The position numbers and the translations under genes are program-made. The notes under the pieces were generated by a model. That model had not been told where the DNA came from. It searched no databases and saw only the letters and a list, made by a program, of their open reading frames with translations. Shown in pieces: positions 16,901 through 24,240 of a stretch of 24,240 nt of DNA; position 1 is the stretch's first letter, and each line of letters opens with the position of its first letter. This DNA comes from Candolleomyces eurysporus (Eukaryota; Basidiomycota; Agaricomycetes; Agaricales; Psathyrellaceae), in assembly GCA_027579435.1 (NCBI GenBank), contig JANBPK010001605.1:1-24240 (forward strand), given 5' to 3'.

Positions 16901-18551
16901 TTCGAACGAGTTGTCCTCGAAGATTTCAAATCCGAAAATATCCTAGAATATCTTGTGAGCTCTCTCAACGCGACGCTTGAAACTTGAGATTTACCAAAAT
17001 TCCGACGACGTGAGCGTAGGCTGAACGGGTTTTCATAGATACGTTGACCCTTGAAACGATCCACTCGAATAGATTGTTGTAGATTGCTTTAGAAAGCGCA
17101 TCCCTTCCAGAATTGGCCTGGGCGGGGTTGAGAGGGACATCATAGACCGACCCTCTTTTACTACCGGTCTCCATCGTACGAGAGGTGAGCACNTTTCTGA
17201 ACGAGCGCCGAGTCAACCTCCATCAGGTAGGCCACGAAATCAGTGACGCCAGAATCAGAAATATCCGAGCCATTGCTATCGTTATCTTCGAATTGAACGT
17301 TTCCAAGCCAAAGGATGATAGCTAGCATCTTGAAGATTTCGTGTTGTTCCTGAGCAGTCAGACCAATCACATTCATCGCATTCTAGACAGGGTTAACTCG
17401 GAGACAGTTTACGATTGAATAGTCGCTTACGATGGTGCCTTGGAAGTCCTTCGTATCATCGATGTCTGAGACGTCCAGACAGTTGCTCATGCTGGTATAG
17501 GCGTATGCCTCAGGTCCTTGGAGACCAAAGGCCTCTGAGAATAGTTGAGTTCCTGGGTCTGGAGATATACAGTCAAAATTCACGTACCGCGTTGCTCATC
17601 GCTGGCTGCTTTCGTAAATTGGTAGAAGATGTGGAAATTTCGCTCATTCTCGATTTGTCCGACCACACGTCCTTTCTCGAGAAGGTAATTGGTGATCTGC
17701 GCCCCGACAGGTTCTCCCCGGTCATTGAACATAATTTCTAGGTATTTTCCCTGTTGGAAATGTATGCATCAGCATCGGCAATCCACGCGTATCCAAGAGA
17801 AGTTCTATACGTACATGTCGACTCGAGTTGTTGTTGCGAAGGGTTTTCGCACAACCGAAACTTTCAAGCAAGGGATTGGTTGCCAGAACCATATCCTTAA
17901 TCTCCTGAATGCCGCTATCCTGACCCCCAGAAACCTCGGCGATATACTGCATAATCCGTTTCGCAGCCTCGGTCTTCCCAGCACCCGATTCACCAGAGAT
18001 GATGACGCATTGATTCTCCTTGTACGCGTTCATGTTATAATAGGCACCTTCGGCGATACTGAAGACGTGAGGAGGGACTTCTAGTCGATTCTTGCCCCGG
18101 TATCTCTGCAGGACCTCATCGGTGTAGATACCCAGATCTACGAACAAGGAGGGGAGGGTCACGGGCTTGAATCTATCAACCTGCGGGGGTACTTACCTCT
18201 GAACGGATTCACGGATATCAGAACTGAGCCAATGTATGTGTAAATCTCCTGGTTGGTCCATCGTTTCTGCAAGTTCTCGTTGACACTCTCATTGCTGATT
18301 GTCGTCAATAGCGTCATGTCAGAAACTCCAACTTGTTTCTTCTTGAAACCCTCTTTCCAATCGGCCTATGTGAAGGTTATCGTACCAAACTCATGCCTTC
18401 CTTGGTAGGCTAAAGACTGACTTTTGCAACTTTGTTATTGCCAGCCCCCTTCTTCGCTGCTGGGGTCACCTTCTTGCCAGCTTTCTTGGACGGCGCCTGA
18501 AGCCAACGTTAGTTGAATTTCAAATGTTCTTGAAGGAGTGAAACTCGCCAT
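13961..18551 (-). CDS. MYO1: Class I myosin (long-tailed, SH3-containing)
   Basis: An actin motor for endocytic patches and hyphal growth. Exons: 18551-18549, 18496-18422, 18365-18197, 18137-17815, 17750-17588, 17534-17431, 17382-16995, 16942-16412, 16363-16001, 15948-15642, 15591-15500, 15447-15319, 15265-15144, 15096-14885, 14837-14062, 14005-13961; 1265 residues after correction. Motor: P-loop GESGAGKT 131-138, switch region NNNSSRHGKY, relay [15 protein letters not shown]; the TEDS-site residue is Ser357 in KRGSVYDV, exactly 16 before DALSK. Two IQ motifs lie around 725-765, then a basic TH1 tail, Pro-rich linkers, SH3 about 1069-1122 (ending APYNYLEP) and a C-terminal [14 protein letters not shown]. 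Surplus Ns at 14111, 14965 and 17193 and an overlong C run at 14316-14322 break the frame; removing one base at each restores it. The symbol is generic. Confidence 0.95.
14625..14656. repeat. GGTGGA tandem tract (polyproline codons of myosin I)
   Basis: About five copies of a GGTGGA-type unit on the plus strand. On the minus strand this is CCTCCA repeats encoding the poly-Pro block directly before the SH3 domain of the myosin. Confidence 0.75.
18497..18548 (-). other. Probable GC-AG intron directly after the myosin start codon
   Basis: Read on the minus strand, ATG (18551-18549) is followed by GCGAGT. A canonical branch site (CAACTAACG) and acceptor (GGCTTCAG) lie just before GCG CCG TCC AAG. 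Only removal of these 52 nt joins ATG to the following frame, giving [10 protein letters not shown]. No GT donor in the interval gives the right phase, so a GC donor is implied. Confidence 0.65.
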
Positions 18552-18744
18552 GTTGTCGACGTCCTAATGTTAGATGAGGTAGAATGGAGTATGAGGTCAA
18601 AGAGTGAAGGCAACGCAGCACCGCTGCACAGGTCGCTGCTGTAATCAAATCAGGGTTACTAAATCCATTTGTCGCGAATAGTGCTTGCATTGAACGATTG
18701 ATACAATTGTGCAAAATTAAAAGGGTTGCAACGTAATTGTTTTA
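18552..18744 (-). promoter_or_regulatory. Spacer between UCS chaperone stop and myosin I start
   Basis: A 193-bp tandem spacer on the minus strand. It must hold the 3' UTR of the chaperone and the leader and promoter of the myosin gene. An AT-rich patch (aattgtgcaaaattaaaagg, about 18707-18726) lies near the chaperone stop. No separate gene is visible. Confidence 0.4.
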
Positions 18745-20780
18745 TTATTTCAACAGTGGTACAAGTACTTTGAGAGTTTGCAACAAACACTGTAGGATAT
18801 GGTCAGGGATGGGAATCGCTTCCCTACGCTTGACTAGATCCAATAGCGCTGTCTGCAAATCTGTGAATTGCTCTTTGTACTTGGCAACGGCCTCCTTCAA
18901 CTTGGCATTCTCGACCTGTGTTAAGAAATTGAGGACACAGATAACAGCTCTGTGGATCGACCCCATGTCCTCGCGAGCCTCGCTCTCTCCGCCTTCGGAA
19001 GGGGGTAAGAGCAGCTGCTTCATGATAGGCAGGAATCTGCCCTTCTCCATCTGTAGCTCGTACAGAAGGTTGCACGCAGAGTCAGTGCTCATGAGAGTAG
19101 CCAAGGCTCCCGATGCCGCTAGTCGCGTCGGAAGGTCCTCGACGTCGCATATCGCCAATACCAGCTGCAGTTTGGATTTCACTCCAGGTGAACTTGTGCC
19201 ATCACCTGCGAATCTCTTGAAAACCTTGTCCGACCCAGCGATAAGGTTGCACACCAATTCCATCGATGCTCGACGGAGGAGGACGTGGTCCTCGAAAACG
19301 AGCAACTCGACTCGGCTCAGGAACCCTTCGAGATCCGCGATGCGAGAGGCGACATCAGGACTGTGAGATGCGAGGTTAGTTAAGGCCATCATCCCTTCGA
19401 ATTGTTGGAGTTGGTTGGTGGAGTCGTCTACGACGAGAAGGGATAGAGGCCGTAATGCATCATAAATTGGGCCAATATCGGGGCCATAAACGTGGANGGG
19501 GGGAGGAAGTAATCGAAAGCTTTGCTAGCGCCTGTATCGCTTCAAATGGAGGTGGCTGCTTTATTGCACTAGCTTTGTCGGCCGACTGTGGTGAAGAGGC
19601 GTGTCGGATGATGAATTGGAGTGCTTTCGAACCACCAGCCTGTAGTACCTGGCCCCTCAGGTCTTTATCCTCGACAACGCTTAGGTATGCACGAGCGACG
19701 CTCTTGTGAATAGCTTGACTGTCCGTGATAAGAGCGAGAGCGGAAAGCTTGGGCAGAAGCCCGGCAGAAACGAGGCGCTGGACACGAACTTTAACGTGTG
19801 CGTCGTCGTTTAAAACAGGTTCTTCCCGGCCAGCGTTCGAGGTTTGAGAGGNCTTTGGACATTTTTTTGAGCCTCTCAATTTGGCGCTGCTCTTCGGTGA
19901 GGCGAGGTCGATATCCTATAAGGTTGGCAATGATGGTCGCTACACCATAAAGAAGGGGAGAGTTGGTTGTCGTCGTTGGACCAGATGGTTGTTTTCGAAG
20001 TGGGACGAGAGAAAAAAGGCTTTTCAAGAATTCTGTGTCGCTCGAAAGCCTCTCTTTCGTCTCGGGGTCGGTGCTGAGGTATGCGAAACCTTCTATAGCC
20101 TCCACTATCCCAGAGGTTGCGTCCTGGGAAATAACGATGCGTTTCATCATCGTGGCCAGTTCATCGGGACTAGCAGATGAGTCGCCCTCGGATGATTCTC
20201 CGTTTCCGTCTGCTGCGTCAATATAGCCCCCTTGCCACAGTTTAACTCGGGCTACTCCACACGCTGCAGCCAATTCCTCGTGTTTGGATTGCCTGGACCC
20301 AATTTCCAACCATTGCCGAGTGGATGGCGGTATCACTGCGCGACATTTCTTGTGTCCGCTGGCCTCTGCAAGTAAACGAGCAACGGAGAGCGACAGCGAT
20401 GCTGAAGGCGTGATGTCAGCGCTATCCATGATGTTTTCGAGCGTTCCCTCCTTCGTAAATATGACTATTGCTGCCTCAGCGTCAACACGAAATGCTGCGG
20501 TGAGGAGGGAGATGCCGCGGATGAGAGAGGTTTCGTTCGTTTCTGCTAAATCCTGGAGCACTACGGATTCCAGGATCCCTGCCAGTCTCTCTGTAGCAGA
20601 GGTCGAAGACGCTTGACCGCGTTGTGGTGAATTTTGACGGACATTTTGACACAGCAAGGACAGAGCTAAGTATGCCTTTGCTTGATCTTGCGATTCGGGG
20701 ATGAAATGCGTAGAAAGATCTTGTAGGTCGTTGGGGGTCAGTTCAATGGATTTCTGTACTTTTTCCAGCAATTGATCCAT
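18745..20780 (-). CDS. UCS-domain myosin chaperone (She4/CRO1/UNC-45 type)
   Basis: A co-chaperone that helps myosin motor domains fold and engage actin, built of armadillo-like helical repeats with a C-terminal UCS domain. It is a single coding exon; without the surplus Ns at 19497 and 19852 it is 2034 nt, 677 residues, close to fungal CRO1/She4. There is no N-terminal TPR domain, as in fungal members and unlike animal UNC-45. Supporting segments are RPRLTEEQRQIERLKKMSK, NDDAHVKVRVQRLVSAGLLP, FEGMMALTNLAS, RRASMELVCNLI and TRLAASGALATLMS, the last three characteristic of the UCS part. The start at MDQLLEKVQK is chosen because the upstream frame is closed; a 54-nt leader intron (20851-20798) probably precedes it. 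It lies directly upstream of class I myosin, a known type of client. Confidence 0.92.
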
Positions 20781-21021
20781 TTCGAAATAGCTGATACCTG
20801 AAAAGAGATTCAGGGTAAGCAATAAGACGACATTTAGCCAAAGAAACCCACTTGGAGGCGATCAACAGAGGGCAATCGAGGCTCTGACAAATCCGCGCAA
20901 CCTTGACATCAACCTCCACCTGGGTGGCTGACAGAAATGCCTCATAAATATTCAAATTCTGCTTATCGATTTCCTCAATCTTCCTTGGACTCGAGTATCT
21001 TCCAGACGCTTACGAGCCACT
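20781..21021. promoter_or_regulatory. Divergent promoter (UCS chaperone / uncharacterised protein) with leader intron
   Basis: A 241-bp interval between divergent ATGs. On the minus strand, 20851-20798 has donor gtgggt, a pyrimidine-rich end and acceptor ttttcag, so the chaperone mRNA probably has a spliced 5' leader. Upstream codons in the chaperone frame hit a stop before any ATG, so the first exon should be untranslated. Confidence 0.5.
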
Positions 21022-22651
21022 ATGGATTCTCGCAGCATCGACGGTCTCGTGTTTGACAACACTGGACATACAGAAGATTCTTATTTCAGGATTCCTTCCT
21101 CACCTTCGTGGTTCTTCGCACTGGACACCTTGACGCCACCATCGCCTTCACCCTCGGCATCTAGTATCACGTCTCTGGATTTCGACGAATTTCCTATCTT
21201 TCTTGTGGACTCCGTTGCACAGAGCTCTGTGGAGTCGTCCCCGGCTTTGCAGTGTGATCTCTTGGGAAGCCCTATCTCGGACACCGAATCTCTTTCCTCC
21301 ATCTGCAGCTTTGGAACCTTTGGGCCTCGAGCTCATGCTCAACTTCTGGGCTCAGTGTATGGACAGCCCGAGCCTGTCATCGTCGGAAAAGAACACACCT
21401 ACCTGCCCTGTGGATCGCCTCTACTCGCCGCCGCCACATCGATGGACCGTTTCGCTCAGCTTTTTGCTCCTCCCGCGCTCGAGCCTGTACCCCATCCTCA
21501 AGCTCTACCCAGAGATTTCGCGACATCGCCCAAGACGAGCCCAATGCACACTGCGACTGGAAGAAGCCCTCCGACACCAGACCTAGACCCGTCCAACAAA
21601 CATTTCGTTCATGGCATCCATGCTCAAAGCGTCAGACATGTTCCTCCGACCCATGGGCAGAAGACTGTGGTCCAGGGTTCCGTGAAAGAACGACGGCCAA
21701 TAGGCGGGGAACGAAAACGCGCGGCNGGGGGGTATCAAGGACGTAGGCCACTTCGGAGGACAGCAGGAGCCGGAGTTTGTCTGGCTACATGGTATATCCA
21801 TCGACCTCCTTATCGACCAGGAAGGCTTCCGATCTAAAACGCCGTCATTCAAGTACTCTGGAGTCAATCGCTCCGAGCGGGACAAAACTACGTGTACTGT
21901 CACCTTCAAGGCTACTTCCAAGCAGGGCTTTCACTTTCATTATAACCCTTTCGACAGCTCTCCTGTCCTGCGGCGGGTTACTATCCATGGCGAAGAGAGC
22001 AAGGACTATATATCCAAACAGGCCCAACTCACTCTAAAGGCTAATGGGGTGTATTCTGTCCATGGAGCCGAGATATCGTCCTTATCGCCCATGCATTCCC
22101 GTCTATTCACCCAGATGGGACACGATCCGGAAAAACTGGACTGGGAATTCAAGTATCGAGTTGAAGATCGTGTCGATGCATATTATGGACGAGTTATCGA
22201 TGGCGAGAAGACATTCATTCCGTTGACCTTCACCTGTTCCCCTTGGTTACTCCATCCTTCGCAGGGCAAACGAGTCAATCTGATCCACATCTTCAAGAAA
22301 GGCGTCGCGCCTAAATTGACTGCTGAGAAATTCAATCCTCCACCCACTCCCATACCCGAGATCTCTATTACCTCTGCCAATCCCGACTCACCAGGCCTGG
22401 TTCAGGACGAATTCATCGGTCCATTGACAGGGGCTAAATTGCATCGTCGGACGCGGTCTCATGCAGTTAGAGATGTGCACGAGAGACAGGAGGTCAATGT
22501 AGGCCCACCACTCAAAGGGTCTTCTTACGCCAACTCGAATGGTGAGCATCGGGCTGGTGGATTGGCGCACGGTTCCCCTCCGAAATCGATCCTGAGGCCG
22601 GTGAGGAGACGGGCTTCCTCATTCGGGGAAGGAAGTTGGTTGTCAATGTAG
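21022..22651 (+). CDS. Uncharacterised protein, disordered N terminus plus compact beta-rich domain
   Basis: A single-exon gene of 542 residues once the surplus N at 21726 is removed (1629 nt). I do not recognise the family. Residues 1 to about 235 are Ser/Pro-rich and low-complexity. From about 240 to 430 the sequence is even and domain-like: EPEFVWLHGISIDLLIDQEG, KTTCTVTFKATSKQGFHFHY, QAQLTLKANGVYSVHGAEIS, DWEFKYRVEDRVDAYYGRVI, FIPLTFTCSPWLLHPSQGKR. Alternating hydrophobic and polar residues suggest beta strands. The tail is basic and Ser-rich, ending KSILRPVRRRASSFGEGSWL, which contains a kinase-type RRRASS site. There is no signal peptide or membrane helix, so it is probably cytosolic or nuclear. 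An arrestin-like fold is conceivable but unproven. Confidence 0.8.
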
Positions 22652-22871
22652 AGTATCGATATAATATCACTTTTGACTCCTTGGAAAATAAGCCCAGAGC
22701 TCGCAGACAGCATAGCATGGGGGCCAACCATCTAGCCTGGCTTGAGTACTAGGCGCCCAATGTCGGGCCGACCCCGGACCGATGACCTCATTAATGCGCA
22801 ACAACAATGGGACACGTCTCTCGTCCCCACGGCACGCAGTTTCCAGTCCTCCTTCCCACTTCTCAAGCACA

Positions 22872-23651
22872 ATGTCCAGTATCACACACGTTACCTCGCT
22901 TTCTCAGCTGAACGGAATCTTGTCCAAGTCGAAGGACAAACTCACGGTGTGCCCATTCCTGGGTCGGTTAATCAGACGTTGAAGCTGACGGAAGTTGGTC
23001 CGCAGGTTATCGACTTTCATGCAACATGGTATGCCCCAAAGACCTGGCATTTTGTATAGGGCGATGCTTACATGAAATTCGGCCTTCCAGGTGCGGGCCT
23101 TGCCATGCTATCGCTCCCAAGTTCGAGTCCCTGGCTCGGGAATACAAGAATTCCAACTTTGTGAAATGCGACGTCGATGCAGCAACCGACGTTGCCTCCG
23201 AGTATAAAGTCACTGCAATGTGCGTACGGCGCTCATCCGTCAATTCAGAAACTGGGGGTTACAGCGGTACTGATTTGAGATAGGCCTACTTTCGTGCTGT
23301 TGAAGGGGAGCACCAAGGTGGATCAGGTGCGGGGAGCTAACGCCAGGTCCGTCCTTTCGCCTATCTCCTTGACGCTGATATCGGAAACTAACTGGAAACT
23401 CGGAATATAGTGCGCTGGAGGCTGCTATCAGCAAGCATGCATCGGGGAGCTCCTCGTCGACCGCATCATTCTCGGGCAAGGGGCAGAGATTGGGCGGCGG
23501 CCCAGAGCCCTCGGATTTGACTGGGGAAGCCAGAAGAGCAGTCGGAAACGCAACGTCGGGTGTTTCTGGTGCTTGGGGAAACCTTGATCCTCAGCTCAAA
23601 GTATTCTTTGGGTTGCTCGGTTTGTATGCGGTGTTCTGGATTCTTGGTTGA
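22872..23651 (+). CDS. Thioredoxin with C-terminal membrane anchor
   Basis: A dithiol-disulphide oxidoreductase of 176 residues. Exons: 22872-22946, 23006-23028, 23091-23219, 23284-23346, 23411-23651; the total is 531 nt. Residues 1-105 form a complete thioredoxin fold: ITHVTSLSQLNGILSKSK, VIDFHATWCGPCHAIAPKF with the WCGPC active site split across exons 2 and 3, KCDVDAATDVASEYKVTAMP with the cis-Pro, and TFVLLKGSTKVDQVRGA. A Ser/Gly-rich linker follows, then a final hydrophobic helix (VFFGLLGLYAVFWILG) ending at the C terminus. There is no signal peptide, so it should be tail-anchored with the catalytic domain in the cytosol; that topology is inference. The 23-nt second exon is unusually small. 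It is tandem to the uncharacterised gene and convergent with the dsRNA-binding gene. Confidence 0.93.
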
Positions 23652-23788
23652 GGATACATATTTAGTCCTGATATTCAAACGTGTATTTTACATTTATTTG
23701 AGAGGCTGGTGATGATACATAGTATTGTACACGAACATGTCGAGAAACCAAGAGATTGAGAACTTCAAACAGTCATAAATGCGAACCC

Positions 23789-24198
23789 TCAGGCCCAACC
23801 CATTGCAACGAAAGCATTGCGAGCGGCCTCTTCTTTGGCGGTCTTCTGCTTGCTTGATTGACCACGCCCACGCTCGACTCCGTCCACTAAGTGAAAAGGT
23901 TAGAGCGTCTGCTTTCCAAAATAGCATGTAAAGGAGGTACGAACTCATACAACGGACAGTCCACGATGGGGTATGAGCTGCTCCCTCTTTGTGAGCAGAA
24001 TAGTCAATGCTGACTCGCCTCTTGGTGGCAGTCTCATGGACAAAGGACAAGGAAATGAGGTTCGTGGGGATGGATGAAGACCCCGTAGGAGGTGCATTGG
24101 GCGCTGGGTAGCCTGGTGGAGGGCCTTGTGGGTAGCCNGGGAGGCGGCGGATTGGCAGACGAAGATGAAGCAGGAGGAGTTGGAACTCGATCTTGCAT
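23789..24198 (-). CDS. Small double-stranded-RNA-binding-domain protein
   Basis: Exons 24198-23951 and 23886-23789, joined over a 64-nt intron. Without the surplus N at 24138 the coding length is 345 nt, 114 residues. A short Pro/Gly/Tyr-rich N terminus (PPPPGYPQGPPPGYP) leads into a dsRBD-like domain: ISLSFVHETATKRRVSIDYS, TPSWTVRLDGVERGRGQSSK and the C-terminal helix KQKTAKEEAARNAFVAMGWA, which carries the Lys and Ala pattern that contacts RNA in this family. The ATG at 24198 gives an intact frame with an in-frame stop 11 codons upstream, but the acidic codons before it (EDEDTV) could belong to an exon reaching beyond the window. No catalytic domain such as RNase III or helicase is visible. 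Confidence 0.78.
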
Positions 24199-24240
24199 CA
24201 CAGTATCTTCATCTTCAATTTTGACTCCTCAGAGAGGCTG

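Noticed and set aside
13961..18551. Myosin I as a pseudogene because of several frame breaks
   Set aside because: Three breaks coincide with N characters and the fourth with a seven-base homopolymer; motor motifs, splice sites and total length are all intact after removing one base at each.
18737..19366. A 209-codon plus-strand frame opposite the UCS chaperone
   Set aside because: The minus strand carries clear UCS-domain sequence over the same stretch; the plus frame is its shadow.

Overview
This is nuclear DNA from a fungus, most likely a filamentous basidiomycete (Agaricomycetes). That placement is an inference. It rests on very high intron density, introns of about 44-64 nt with GT..AG ends and CTAAC/CTGAC-like branch sites, compact convergent and divergent genes, and the style of the encoded proteins. 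I see no bacterial operon, CRISPR array, tRNA, rRNA or transposon. I rebuilt eleven genes by joining exons across short introns. For every gene that is complete in the window, the joined coding length is an exact multiple of three.

Layout, left to right. (1) 1-1237 (+): the 3' part of a DUF89/ARMT1-type damage-control phosphatase. (2) 3135-1452 (-): a ten-exon RNF126/RNF115-like RING-H2 ubiquitin ligase. (3) 3587-9400 (+): a 22-exon full-length ABCC/MRP transporter. (4) 9604-10448 (+): a single-pass membrane protein with a Ser/Thr-rich outer part. (5) 10738-10492 (-): a 64-residue one-helix protein visible only after splicing. (6) 10850-11709 (+): riboflavin synthase. (7) 11815-13731 (+): a Ser/Pro-rich coiled-coil protein with an acidic run. 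(8) 18551-13961 (-): class I myosin with motor, IQ, TH1, SH3 and short acidic tail. (9) 20780-18745 (-): a She4/CRO1/UNC-45-type UCS myosin chaperone. (10) 21022-22651 (+): an uncharacterised protein. (11) 22872-23651 (+): thioredoxin with a C-terminal membrane anchor. (12) 24198-23789 (-): a small double-stranded-RNA-binding-domain protein.

Most genes are housekeeping and unrelated. The clear functional pair is the UCS chaperone followed, on the same strand and 193 bp later, by class I myosin, which is a known kind of UCS client. Other points of interest are a probable GC-AG intron placed directly after the myosin start codon, the tail-anchored thioredoxin, the tiny one-helix protein and an uncharacterised 542-residue protein.

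Sequence quality matters here. There are nine N characters. All eight that lie in genes are surplus positions: deleting each N restores the reading frame. In addition, a run of seven C at 14316-14322 breaks the myosin frame and should be six. These are assembly artefacts, not pseudogene lesions. I found no convincing undescribed multi-gene system.
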